From assembly GCA_964599095.1 (NCBI GenBank), contig CAZREB010000019.1:1-64000 (forward strand): 64,000 nucleotides of DNA. The letters run 5' to 3'. Shown here piece after piece: positions 16,478 through 24,566 of the stretch. How positions within the stretch are numbered: position 1 is the first letter of the stretch; each line of letters starts with the position of its first letter. The notes under the pieces were generated by a model, which did no database searches, was not told the origin of the DNA, and saw nothing but the letters and a program-made list of their open reading frames with translations. This DNA is from SZAS-79 sp964599095. GTDB lineage: Bacteria; Pseudomonadota; Gammaproteobacteria; Burkholderiales; SG8-39. A program made the position numbers and the translations under genes.

Positions 16478-17247
16478 CGGGCGAGGAACCCGTCGGTCGC
16501 GGCGTTCACCTCGGGCATGCCGTTGCGCGAGATCATGTTGATTCGTGCCTTCATCTGCGACAGCGGCTCGAAAGGCTTCCCGGCCAGCCGCACGGCGAGT
16601 TCCCGGGAGCGTGCCTCCAGCTCCTCCGGCGCGACGACCGCCGTCACCAGGTGCAGCGCGAGCGCGTCTTCCGCGGAGATCCGATTGCACAGGAGGATCA
16701 GTTCCTTGGCGATTGCGGGCCCCGCCAGCCGGATCAGCCGGGCCGTCGTGCCCACGCCCAGGTTCACGCCCAAATCGACTTCCGGAATCCAGAAGCGCGC
16801 CTTCGTGGAAGCGACGCGGAAATCGCACGCCAGGGCGAGCCCCCATCCGCCGCCGACCGCAGGCCCGGGGATGGCGGCGATCGTCGGTTGCTCGAGCGCC
16901 TCCAGGAGCGCGGTCGCCCGCTCGAACAGCCGCCGGAACTGGGACTTGCGTCCGGCGAACGCACCGCGTTTCTCGTCCTCCGGCGTGTCGGCTTTCACGC
17001 GGGTCTCGGCGCCGGCTGAAAAAACCGGCGGCGCTGCCGCGAGAATCACGGCACGAATCGACGCGTCGTCGCGCAATTCGGCCAGGTGCCCGAGCAGTTC
17101 GCGCAACAGATCGTCACCGAGCGCGTTCCGGCGTTCCGGCCGGTCGAGCGTAATCGTGGCCACCGCACCTTCGCGCGCGAGCTTGACCAGCCGCCCTTGG
17201 GAAACCGGATGTTGCGCGCCGGCCCCTTGCTCCTGTTCGATCGTCAT
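16474..17247 (-). CDS. Enoyl-CoA hydratase/isomerase family protein
   Basis: A 257-residue crotonase-fold enzyme. Oxyanion-hole segments are FSAGAETRV and GPAVGGGWGLALACDFRVAS, and the catalytic-glutamate region is PEVDLGVNLGVGTTARLIRL. It hydrates or isomerises an unsaturated acyl-CoA, probably the CoA ester made by the neighbouring transferase. It is the first metabolic gene of the leftward operon, 21 bases after the regulator stop. A 20-base motif within the regulator's 3' end lies 33-52 bases before this start and may be its operator. Confidence 0.9.
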   Translation of the reverse strand: MTIEQEQGAGAQHPVSQGRLVKLAREGAVATITLDRPERRNALGDDLLRELLGHLAELRDDASIRAVILAAAPPVFSAGAETRVKADTPEDEKRGAFAGRKSQFRRLFERATALLEALEQPTIAAIPGPAVGGGWGLALACDFRVASTKARFWIPEVDLGVNLGVGTTARLIRLAGPAIAKELILLCNRISAEDALALHLVTAVVAPEELEARSRELAVRLAGKPFEPLSQMKARINMISRNGMPEVNAATDGFLAR

Positions 17248-17268
17248 GCCGAGGATGTTGGCGGAGGA

Positions 17269-18051
17269 CTAGGTCGCAGTCTGTCTAGTGGTGAACACTT
17301 GCGGCGCGTCGCGCTCCGCAAGACCGGCCGCGAGCTTGCGCAAGGCCGGCATGTCGGGAATCGTGATGCGTCGCCGCTCGCGGAGCAGGTATCCCTGCTT
17401 CTCGAATTCGGTCAGCGTCATGGTCACCCATGGACGCGTTGCGCTTACCATGTTGGCGATCTCTTCCTGGCTGATGCCGCTGATGACCGCCTTGTTCCCG
17501 TCAACGTAGGCGTCCGGCATCTCGGCCAGGGCGACCAGCGTTTCGGCCAGGCGCGCCGGCACCGACTCCGTCGCCAGCCGGGTTGCGCGTGCGACCCCGG
17601 AGGAGGCCATAAAAGCCAGCATTTTCATCAAGTTCCATCCGAATTCGGGCACCTCGGCGACAAGCGGCTTGAGATCCTGGCCGGGCAATTGAAGCATTCC
17701 GACATGATCGATCGCTTCGGCCGAAAGCACTCGGCTGTCGCCCGCCACCGAACTGATCAGGCCGAGCACGTAACCCCGCGACCAGAGCCCGGTCGTCACC
17801 TTGTAGCCGTAGGTCGTCGTGTGAAAAGTGCGCACGCGGCCGGACTCGATGACGAAGATGCTGCCCCCGGGTTCTCCCTCCCAGAACACCATTGCGCCCC
17901 GGGCGATCTCGCGCCGGACGAACCGGCGCATCACGACCGCTTTCGCCTGGTCGGACAAGCCCGAAAAGATGTCGGTTGCCACCGGCGGGCGATGGTGTTC
18001 CGCCCTGCCGACCGGCGCCGGCTGACCCGCCTTAGCGTCCGCAGTGTTCAC
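17269..18051 (-). CDS. Crp/Fnr-family transcription regulator
   Basis: About 260 residues if GTG 18051 is used; no start has a good ribosome site, and GTG 17982 (before ATDIFSGLSDQAKAVV) is an alternative. The N-terminal cyclic-nucleotide-binding fold includes GAMVFWEGEPGGSIFVIESG. The C-terminal winged helix carries ISQEEIANMVSATRPWVTMTL with EFEKQGYLL. No cysteine cluster like that of Fnr is seen, so it probably binds a small effector. It lies between two divergent catabolic operons. Perfect 20-base inverted repeats fall at both of its ends, each upstream of one operon, so it is the likely local regulator. Confidence 0.85.
   Translation of the reverse strand: MNTADAKAGQPAPVGRAEHHRPPVATDIFSGLSDQAKAVVMRRFVRREIARGAMVFWEGEPGGSIFVIESGRVRTFHTTTYGYKVTTGLWSRGYVLGLISSVAGDSRVLSAEAIDHVGMLQLPGQDLKPLVAEVPEFGWNLMKMLAFMASSGVARATRLATESVPARLAETLVALAEMPDAYVDGNKAVISGISQEEIANMVSATRPWVTMTLTEFEKQGYLLRERRRITIPDMPALRKLAAGLAERDAPQVFTTRQTAT
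17280..17299 (-). promoter_or_regulatory. 20-base motif upstream of the leftward operon
   Basis: Reads AGTGTTCACCACTAGACAGA toward the enoyl-CoA hydratase start 32 bases away. It is identical to the motif at 18043-18062, which faces the other operon. It lies inside the coding sequence of the regulator's last residues. A shared operator for the Crp/Fnr-type protein is the simplest reading. Confidence 0.55.
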
Positions 18052-18062
18052 CACTAGACAGA
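18043..18062 (+). promoter_or_regulatory. 20-base motif upstream of the rightward operon
   Basis: Reads AGTGTTCACCACTAGACAGA toward the RidA start, 71 bases before its ATG. It is a perfect 20-base match, in inverted orientation, to the motif at 17280-17299. It also overlaps the probable GTG start of the leftward regulator, fitting autoregulation. Confidence 0.55.
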
Positions 18063-18133
18063 ACCACGCCGGGGCGACCGCTACAGTCGTCCGCACGGAC
18101 GGCCCGATCGAAGAAATTCAAAGGAGGTATTCC

Positions 18134-18586
18134 ATGAAACGCCAATTCGTCAATCTCGCGCTCAACCCTACGCGAAACATACCCGGAATCGCAGGTACAA
18201 GCACTCCTGCGACGTTTTGCGATGTGACCCGCGTGGAGTTCCCGGACTATGTGATGCTCTTCGTGTCCGGCAAGCTCGGCACCGACGCGGACGGCAAACT
18301 GGTCGGCCGGACCATGCGCGAGCAGGCAGAGCGCGCCTACGCCAATGTGCGGGAAGTGCTCGCAACCCAGGGCGCGACCATGGCAGACATCGTGCGCACG
18401 CTCGTGCTGGTGACGCAAATCGACTCCGACTCGCTCCGGGAGATCCATGAGATCCGGCACCGGATCTTTCCGGACGGGAATTACCCGGCGAGCACCCTGG
18501 TGCGGGTCGACCAGCTGGTGCGCGAAGGCGGTCTCATCGAAGTCGAGGCCGAGGCCGTCGTGATGAAATCCACACCCAAACATTGA
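18134..18586 (+). CDS. RidA/YjgF-family protein, first gene of TRAP operon
   Basis: A 150-residue YjgF-family protein. The start ATG 18134 is fixed by a strong AAAGGAGGT ribosome site ending about five bases upstream. Family blocks: DYVMLFVSGKLGTDADGKLV, EQAERAYANVREVL and IVRTLVLVTQIDSDSL, ending LIEVEAEAVVM. At the usual catalytic arginine position it reads NYPASTLVRV (Tyr for Arg), so it may not be a standard imine deaminase. RidA-like proteins also occur in heterocycle pathways (RutC in pyrimidine breakdown). It opens the rightward operon and is 23 bases before dctP. Confidence 0.88.
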   Translation: MKRQFVNLALNPTRNIPGIAGTSTPATFCDVTRVEFPDYVMLFVSGKLGTDADGKLVGRTMREQAERAYANVREVLATQGATMADIVRTLVLVTQIDSDSLREIHEIRHRIFPDGNYPASTLVRVDQLVREGGLIEVEAEAVVMKSTPKH

Positions 18587-18609
18587 ACAACCTCCGGGAG
18601 CCCGCCGCC

Positions 18610-19638
18610 ATGTCCCCCAGTCGAATTGCCGCAGTCCTGTCGCTGTCTCTCCTTCTCGGCGCCGTTCAGGTTCAGGCGCAGGAAACCATCAAGCTGCGGT
18701 TTTCCCACTTCATGCCTCCGGTAGTATTCAGCCACTCGGAAATCATCGTTCCATGGGTCGAGGAAATAAGGAAGCGCACGAACGGCCGCGTGGAGATCAC
18801 CGTGTTTCCCGCGGGGCAGCTCTGCAAGCCGCCGCAGCAATATGAATGCGCGCGCGACGGGCTCGCCGACTTCGCCTTCGCAGTGCCGGGCTGGACGCCG
18901 AATCGCTTTCCCATGAGTTCGGTGATGGAACTGCCGTTCATGCACCGGACGGCCGCAGTGGGGTCGCAGATGCTGGCGGACCTCTGGCCCGAGTACCTCT
19001 CGAAGGAATACACGGACGTCACGGTCCTTGCAATGAACGCCCAGCCTGCCGGGCACCTGCATACGGCCACGCGGATCATCCAGAACATGGCGGGGCTGAA
19101 GGGTCTGAAAATGCGGGTGCCCACCGCAGTCACCGGCGACCTCATCGAGATCCTGGGCGCGGCGAAAGTCGGCATCCCGATCCAGGAGGTCTACGAGGCC
19201 ACGTCGCAGAAGACCATAGACGGATTCATCCTGAACCACGCCGGCCTGCCGGGATTCCGGCTGCACGAAGTCGCAAAATTCCACACCGAGGTCGGCATGT
19301 ACTCGGTAGTGTTCGCGACGTTGGCCAACAAGAAGAAGCTCGAGTCCCTGCCCGCCGACATCCGCAAAGTGATTGTCGAGACCACCTCGCCGTCCAGCGG
19401 CTACTGGAAGCGCCAGGGCAGTATCTGGGACGCCAACGAGGTGAAGGCGCGGCAGCTGCTTGCCGGCCAGAAACACGAAATCGTCGCGCTGCCCGCCGAC
19501 GAACGGGCACGCTGGAAAGAGGCGGCCAAGGCGCTTGACGCAAAGTGGGCCGAAGACGCCGACAGGAAGGGCCTGCCGGGCCGCAAACTCCTCGAAACGG
19601 CGCGCGCCCTGTCGGCCAGGTACGGCGAGGCGAATTGA
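18610..19638 (+). CDS. dctP: TRAP transporter substrate-binding protein DctP
   Basis: A 342-residue periplasmic receptor. ATG 18610 follows GGGAG; the signal peptide covers about 1-23 (ending VQVQAQE). DctP features: IKLRFSHFMPPVVF, WVEEIRKRTNGRVEITVFPA, LKGLKMRVPTAVTGDLIEIL and the ligand-lobe hinge GIPIQEVYEATSQKTIDGFI. The arginine in KMRVP normally clamps the substrate carboxylate, so an organic acid ligand is expected. It overlaps the TTG start of dctQ. It works with the next two genes as a sodium- or proton-driven importer. Confidence 0.93.
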   Translation: MSPSRIAAVLSLSLLLGAVQVQAQETIKLRFSHFMPPVVFSHSEIIVPWVEEIRKRTNGRVEITVFPAGQLCKPPQQYECARDGLADFAFAVPGWTPNRFPMSSVMELPFMHRTAAVGSQMLADLWPEYLSKEYTDVTVLAMNAQPAGHLHTATRIIQNMAGLKGLKMRVPTAVTGDLIEILGAAKVGIPIQEVYEATSQKTIDGFILNHAGLPGFRLHEVAKFHTEVGMYSVVFATLANKKKLESLPADIRKVIVETTSPSSGYWKRQGSIWDANEVKARQLLAGQKHEIVALPADERARWKEAAKALDAKWAEDADRKGLPGRKLLETARALSARYGEAN

Positions 19639-20147
19639 GCGAAAGCGCATGGGAAGCGCGCGCCCTGCGCGGCGCCCGATGGCTGGCTGCGGCATCGGGC
19701 GTGCTTCTGCTTGCCATTACGCTGGTGATGGTTTGTGACGCGGCCCTCAGGTACGGATTCTCCCGGCCGATTTCGGCCTCGGTCGAACTCGTCGAGCAAC
19801 TGCTGGGGGTTGCCATGTTCATGGCGCTGCCCTTGGTCGAACTCACCGACTCGCATGTGAAGGTGGATTCGCTGGCGGCCCGCCTTGGAACGAAGGGAAA
19901 GCTGGCGGCGCTCGCCCTGGGTTCGGCGGTCATGTTCGTCCTGCTGGCTGCCATCGCATGGCAAATGTCCCAGCTCCTGTCCGAGATGATCCGCACCCAG
20001 CGCGTCACGATCACCGCCAGAATTCCGGTCGCGCCGTTCCTCGCGACGGCGTTGGTGTGCACGGTGTCGGCCAGCATTGCGTCGCTCCTGAAGGGATTTA
20101 TCGCATTGAAGCAGCTGTTCCTTCGCCGCGCCGAAGGCCTGCCGTGA
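19635..20147 (+). CDS. dctQ: TRAP transporter small membrane subunit DctQ
   Basis: About 170 residues. The proposed start is TTG 19635, overlapping the dctP stop (TTGA), as no ATG lies before the first membrane helix. Four hydrophobic segments are visible (about residues 14-36, 50-66, 88-110 and 130-150), the normal topology. RYGFSRPISASVELVEQLLG is the typical DctQ loop. It joins the large DctM subunit, whose GTG overlaps this stop by four bases. Start confidence is moderate. Confidence 0.85.
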   Translation: MSESAWEARALRGARWLAAASGVLLLAITLVMVCDAALRYGFSRPISASVELVEQLLGVAMFMALPLVELTDSHVKVDSLAARLGTKGKLAALALGSAVMFVLLAAIAWQMSQLLSEMIRTQRVTITARIPVAPFLATALVCTVSASIASLLKGFIALKQLFLRRAEGLP

Positions 20148-21445
20148 GCGAAATCCTGGTCGCGTCGCTCGGCATCTGCGCCATGCTGGCGCTGATGGCG
20201 CTCGGCATACCGCTCGCCGCGGCCATGGCAGGAGTCGGACTGGCCGGTACCACGGCGCTTGCCGGCGCCGACGCGGCATTGTCCGTGCTGCGCCAGGGAC
20301 CGTTCGAGCGCGCGACTTCCTATTCGCTGGTGGTGGTACCGCTGTTTCTGCTGATGGGGTTCGCGGCGGCGCGGGGGGAGATCACGACCAAGCTGTTCCA
20401 CGCCGCGACGCAATGGTTCGGGCACCTGCGCGGCGGCCTCGCCATCGCAACCGTAATGGCCTGCGCCGGATTCGCCGCCATCTGCGGGTCTTCGATCGCG
20501 ACGGCGGCCGCGATGTGCAGCATTGCGCTTCCGGAGATGAGAAAGGCGAACTACCCGGCTTCGATTGCGGCCGGCACGATCGCCGGCGGAGCCACGCTCG
20601 GCATCCTGATTCCCCCGTCGATCATTTTCGTGATCTACGGCCTGATCACCGAGCAGTCGATCGGCAAGCTCCTTGTCGCCGGGATCCTGCCCGGCCTCCT
20701 CGAGGCGATCCTGTTCATCGTTGCGATCGCTCTGCTGGGGCTCATTGCACCGAGCCAGCTGCCCACGAGCGGGCGCGCCAGCTGGACCGAACGCGTACGC
20801 TCCCTGGGCAGGGTGTGGGAGGTCGCGATCATCTTCCTGACCGTAATCGGCGGCGTCTATCTCGGGATCGTCACGGCCGCCGAATCGGCCGCGCTGGGCG
20901 TCTGCGTGGTCCTGCTCTTCGGGTTTGCCCGCCGTACCCTGACGCCGGCGAGGCTCGGGGAGGCCCTCCTCGAAACCGTCGTCACCTCGGGCATGATCTT
21001 CTTCATCATCATCGGCGCCGACATCTTCGGATCCTTCATCGCCCTGTCGCAGATGCCCGCGAAAATCGCCGCGACAATCACGGACATGAAGGTTTCACCG
21101 CCGCTCGTCTTGTGGTGCATCATCCTGATGTACGTGGTGCTCGGCGCACTCATGGACGAACTGTCGATGATCCTTCTCACGGTACCGATCTTCTACCCCC
21201 TCGTGGTGGCACTCGGATACGACCCGATCTGGTTCGGTGTGGTCATCGTCGTGGTCTGCCAGATCGGGATGATCGCCCCGCCGGTCGGCATCAACGTGTT
21301 CGTCATTTCCGGCATGGCAAGAGACATTCCAATGAGTGCCGTCTATCGCGGCGTCACGCCCTTCATCCTCGCTCAACTGGTTCTCCTCGCGATTCTCATG
21401 GCCTGGCCGGGATTCGTATCGCTGCTCGTCAAGGACATTCGCTGA
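20144..21445 (+). CDS. dctM: TRAP transporter large permease subunit DctM
   Basis: A 433-residue transport channel with about twelve hydrophobic segments, starting at GTG 20144 (GTGA overlap with dctQ). Family signatures: VPLFLLMGFAAARGEI, CGSSIATAAAMCSIALPEM, GTIAGGATLGILIPPSIIFV, and GALMDELSMILLTVPIFYP followed by IGMIAPPVGINVFV. It moves the DctP-bound acid across the inner membrane using an ion gradient. The length equals that of the second DctM at 36969. Confidence 0.94.
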   Translation: MSEILVASLGICAMLALMALGIPLAAAMAGVGLAGTTALAGADAALSVLRQGPFERATSYSLVVVPLFLLMGFAAARGEITTKLFHAATQWFGHLRGGLAIATVMACAGFAAICGSSIATAAAMCSIALPEMRKANYPASIAAGTIAGGATLGILIPPSIIFVIYGLITEQSIGKLLVAGILPGLLEAILFIVAIALLGLIAPSQLPTSGRASWTERVRSLGRVWEVAIIFLTVIGGVYLGIVTAAESAALGVCVVLLFGFARRTLTPARLGEALLETVVTSGMIFFIIIGADIFGSFIALSQMPAKIAATITDMKVSPPLVLWCIILMYVVLGALMDELSMILLTVPIFYPLVVALGYDPIWFGVVIVVVCQIGMIAPPVGINVFVISGMARDIPMSAVYRGVTPFILAQLVLLAILMAWPGFVSLLVKDIR

Positions 21446-21455
21446 TACCGCCGCC

Positions 21456-22394
21456 ATGACAGGCACGGGATTGCAGATCGGCATCGCGCTGCCGCAGACC
21501 GGGGACATCGGCGTAGAACTTGCCCAACTGCGGGACTACCTTGCGCTCGTCGACAAGGCGGGCTACGACAGCCTCTGGGTGACCGAGCAGTTGTTCGGGC
21601 CTGCCGCGCGCTTCGACCCGCTGAGCGTGCTCGCCTACGCGGCTGCGCTGACGAGCCGTGTAAGGCTGGGCACCGCGATTCTGCTGGGCGCGCTCCACAA
21701 TCCTGTCCTGCTGGCCAAGGCCATTGCATCCCTGGACCACATGAGCAACGGCCGGATCAGCCTTGGACTGGGCCTCAGCGGGGACAAATCGATCTATCCC
21801 GCCCTGGGGCTTCGTTCGGAAGAACGCGGCAAGCGGCTGGACGCCGGTATCGATCTCATGGTGCGCCTGTGGCGGGACGAACTGGTGACGGATCGTAACG
21901 ATTTCTGGCAGATCGAAGACGTGCGCATGGAGCCCAAGCCGATTCAGCGGCCGCATCCGCCGCTCTTGTTCGGGGGGTCCGCACCCGCCGCGCTTCGGCG
22001 CGCTGCGCGCGTGGGCCAGGGCTGGATCGGTGCCGGCGCGGCGAGTACTGCGCGCGCAAGCGAGGAAATGCGCATGCTGCGCGGGTTCGTGAGCGAGTCC
22101 TGCGCAAGCCCGGACACATTCACATACGGCAAGCGCGTGTACCTCGCGATCGACGAGGATCGGGAGGCTGCCCTGGGACGGCTGCGTTCGTGGTACGCGC
22201 GCACCTACTCGCCGCGCCCGGCCGAGAACGTCGATGGCGTGGCAATCTATGGTCCGGTCGGATATTGCACGGAACGGCTGCTGGAACTCGTCGACGCCGG
22301 CTTCAATCTCCTGATCCTCAATCCCGTCTTCGAAGAACTCAAGCACGCAGAACATATGGCCCTGAACCTCGTTCCCGCACTTCGCAAGTCATGA
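21456..22394 (+). CDS. Luciferase-like (LLM) flavin-dependent oxidoreductase
   Basis: A 312-residue TIM-barrel flavoprotein starting at ATG 21456, ten bases after dctM. Elements of the family: GIALPQTGDIG at the N-terminus, DKAGYDSLWVTEQLFGP, SRVRLGTAILLGALHNPVLL, GLGLSGDKSIY and PKPIQRPHPPLLFGGSAP. Members use FMNH2 or F420 for monooxygenation or dehydrogenation; RutA-type relatives open pyrimidine rings. Here it sits with RidA and, across the divergent promoter, hyuAB, suggesting ring oxidation of an N-heterocycle. Its stop overlaps the next start (ATGA). The cofactor is not resolved. Confidence 0.88.
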   Translation: MTGTGLQIGIALPQTGDIGVELAQLRDYLALVDKAGYDSLWVTEQLFGPAARFDPLSVLAYAAALTSRVRLGTAILLGALHNPVLLAKAIASLDHMSNGRISLGLGLSGDKSIYPALGLRSEERGKRLDAGIDLMVRLWRDELVTDRNDFWQIEDVRMEPKPIQRPHPPLLFGGSAPAALRRAARVGQGWIGAGAASTARASEEMRMLRGFVSESCASPDTFTYGKRVYLAIDEDREAALGRLRSWYARTYSPRPAENVDGVAIYGPVGYCTERLLELVDAGFNLLILNPVFEELKHAEHMALNLVPALRKS

Positions 22395-23392
22395 AAGCCG
22401 TCCGCTGTATCGCACTCGGCGGCCCGGAGAGCCTCGTCGTGGCGGATCACGAGCCGATCGAACCCGGACCCGAAGAGGTAGAGATCCGGGTTCATGCGGC
22501 TTCGGTGAACTTTGCAGACGTCCTGATCATCGCCGGCAAATACCAGGCGAAGCCACCGCTGCCGTTTACGCCGGGCATGGAATTGGCGGGGCGAGTCATG
22601 CGGCTCGGAACGGCAGTAAGGAATCTCAGCCCGGGTGACCGGGTGGCCGCGACCGTAACGTGGGGCGCATTCGGCGATACGGCGACGGTGCCGGTCGATC
22701 GCGTCATCCGCCTGAAAGAAGGGATTTCATTCACCACCGCGGCCGCGTTCCCATTGGCTTACTCGACCGCCTATCACGCCCTGGCTACCCGCGGGCGCCT
22801 GGTCGCGGACGAACAAGTGCTTGTCCTTGGCGCTGCCGGTGGAGTGGGTCTGGCTGCGGTGGAAATTGCGAAATGCCTGGGCGCACGCGTCGTCGCCGCA
22901 GCCTCATCGGAGCAAAAGCTCGAGATTTGCGCGTCACGCAAAGCCGATTTGCTGGTGAACTACGCAGATTCGGCGCTTCGGGATGCGCTCCGCGAACTGA
23001 GGGTCGTGCCCGACGTCGTTCTCGATGTCGTCGGCGGTCCCCATGCCGAGGCCGCGCTTCGAAGCCTGGGATGGCGCGGCCGTTACCTGGCGGTCGGATT
23101 TGCCGGCGGCGAGATCCCGCGCTTCCCGGCGAACCTCGCCCTCTTGTCCGAGCGGGAAATCCTCGGCGTCTACTGGGGCGAGTACGCAAAGAGATATCCT
23201 GCCGAACGCCAGTTGATTGCGGATCGGTTGATGGAATGGATCGCCGCGGGCAAATTGCGGCCGGAGATTTCCCGCAGCTTTCCCCTCGAGAGGGCGCCCG
23301 AGGCCATGCGCCTCGTGGCCGACCGAGGAGTGATCGGCAAGGTTGTACTGCAAACCACGGCGGGTCAAAATGTACCGGTACCGATCCGTTAA
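22391..23392 (+). CDS. NADPH:quinone oxidoreductase-like MDR protein
   Basis: A 333-residue zinc-free medium-chain dehydrogenase/reductase of the quinone-oxidoreductase type. The GroES-like N-domain has VHAASVNFADVLIIAGKYQ and PFTPGMELAGRV. The nucleotide-binding glycine motif is VLGAAGGVGLAAVEIAK at about 150-166. No structural or catalytic zinc cysteines are seen. It is the last gene of the rightward operon. The final residues (NVPVPIR) and the stop come from a family B repeat, so the original C-terminus was probably altered slightly. Confidence 0.9.
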   Translation: MKAVRCIALGGPESLVVADHEPIEPGPEEVEIRVHAASVNFADVLIIAGKYQAKPPLPFTPGMELAGRVMRLGTAVRNLSPGDRVAATVTWGAFGDTATVPVDRVIRLKEGISFTTAAAFPLAYSTAYHALATRGRLVADEQVLVLGAAGGVGLAAVEIAKCLGARVVAAASSEQKLEICASRKADLLVNYADSALRDALRELRVVPDVVLDVVGGPHAEAALRSLGWRGRYLAVGFAGGEIPRFPANLALLSEREILGVYWGEYAKRYPAERQLIADRLMEWIAAGKLRPEISRSFPLERAPEAMRLVADRGVIGKVVLQTTAGQNVPVPIR

Positions 23393-23419
23393 CTGGCAGG
23401 AGAGCCAGTAACGGCGCGG
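23370..23419. repeat. Family B repeat, copy 4, overlapping a gene end
   Basis: ATGTACCGGTACCGATCCGT, then AACTGGCAGGAGAGCCAG with the hairpin intact, ending ACGGCGCGG. A short deletion removes ACACC relative to other copies. It encodes the last seven codons and stop of the oxidoreductase. Confidence 0.72.
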
Positions 23420-23464
23420 TTCTTGCCTGATTAATCTGCCGGATTTGGCTCCGCCGCCGGGCGG

Positions 23465-24436
23465 CTACTCGGACTTGATGCCGCCTTCGCGGATCACTTT
23501 CGCCCAGCGCTCGACGTCCGCGCCGACGAACTTCTCCGCCTCCGCGACGCTCATCGCGGCCGGCAGGAACCCCTGGTCCTGCAGGCGGGACTTCATCTCG
23601 AGCGTCGACATCAGCCTGACCACGTCGGCGTTGATCTTCTCGACGATGTCCTTTGGCGTGGCGGACGGCACCATCAGGCCGCTCCAGCCGGTGGCCAGCA
23701 CGGTCGGGAACCCGGCCTCGGCGGTGGTCGGCACGTCTGGCATCAGCGAGAACCGGTTCTCGGTCGTCACCGCCAGCGCCCTCAGCTTGCCCGCTTTCAC
23801 CTGGTTGATGCATTCGGCCGACAGCGAGAAGACCACGTCGATCTGGCCGCCGAGCAGGTTCGCGATCGCCGGCCCGCCGCCCTTGAAGGGCACATGCAGG
23901 ATCTTCGCGCCGGTGGCCCGGTTGAAGATCTCGAGCGTGAGGTGCTGCGGCGTGCCGTTGCCGCCGGAACCCGCGCTCAGCGGCTTGGTGTGCGACAGCG
24001 CGACCAGTTCCTGCAACGTCTTGGCCGGCGAGCCGGCCGGCACGACGGCGACCATCGCATACAGCCCGAGGACCGTCACCGGCCGCAGGTCGCGCTTCAT
24101 GTCGTAGGGCGACTTGGTGACCAGCGACGCGTTGATCGCGGTGGTCGTCGTGCCCATCAGCCAGGTGTAGCCGTCGCCCGGCGCCCTGGCGACCGCATCG
24201 GCGCCGATGATGCCGCCGGCGCCGGTCTTGTTCTCGACCACCACCGGCTGCTTCCAGTAGTCGCCCGCCTGCTGCGCGATGTTCCGCGCCATCAGGTCGG
24301 TGCCGCCGCCCGCGGCGAACGGCACCACGATCTTCACGATCCTGTTCGGGTAGCCGGCTGCACCCTGGGCGAGCGCGCCGCATGAAAAGACCGCAAGCCC
24401 GGCCGCGGATGCCAGTGCAAGTATTTTCTTGAGCAT
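23465..24436 (-). CDS. Bug/TctC-family periplasmic substrate-binding protein
   Basis: A 323-residue receptor with a signal peptide up to about residue 24 (FSCGALAQGA). Motifs: RIVKIVVPFAAGGGTDLMAR, NKTGAGGIIGADAVARAPGD, SPYDMKRDLRPVTVL, HVPFKGGGPAIANLLGGQID, DVPTTAEAGFPTVLAT and GLMVPSATPKDIVEKI. It stands alone, convergent with the oxidoreductase and divergent from a small secreted protein gene. The ligand is unknown; FKGGGP in the pocket is the common Bug variant. Confidence 0.93.
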   Translation of the reverse strand: MLKKILALASAAGLAVFSCGALAQGAAGYPNRIVKIVVPFAAGGGTDLMARNIAQQAGDYWKQPVVVENKTGAGGIIGADAVARAPGDGYTWLMGTTTTAINASLVTKSPYDMKRDLRPVTVLGLYAMVAVVPAGSPAKTLQELVALSHTKPLSAGSGGNGTPQHLTLEIFNRATGAKILHVPFKGGGPAIANLLGGQIDVVFSLSAECINQVKAGKLRALAVTTENRFSLMPDVPTTAEAGFPTVLATGWSGLMVPSATPKDIVEKINADVVRLMSTLEMKSRLQDQGFLPAAMSVAEAEKFVGADVERWAKVIREGGIKSE

Positions 24437-24566
24437 CTGAATCCCCTCCCCGTTGTTGTTTGCGGCAAGCCTATCATGCGGTTACAGTGGCTGCGTTTCC
24501 CCGAAAGGCGGACGGGCATTGAACAACAACCAGACCGGTCTTCGGCCAGTCACGGGCCCCTACGGC

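Noticed and set aside
17269..18062. A mobile element with 20-base terminal inverted repeats carrying the regulator
   Set aside because: No transposase, no target duplication at the edges, and each motif sits in the same orientation before one of two related operons, which fits operators better.
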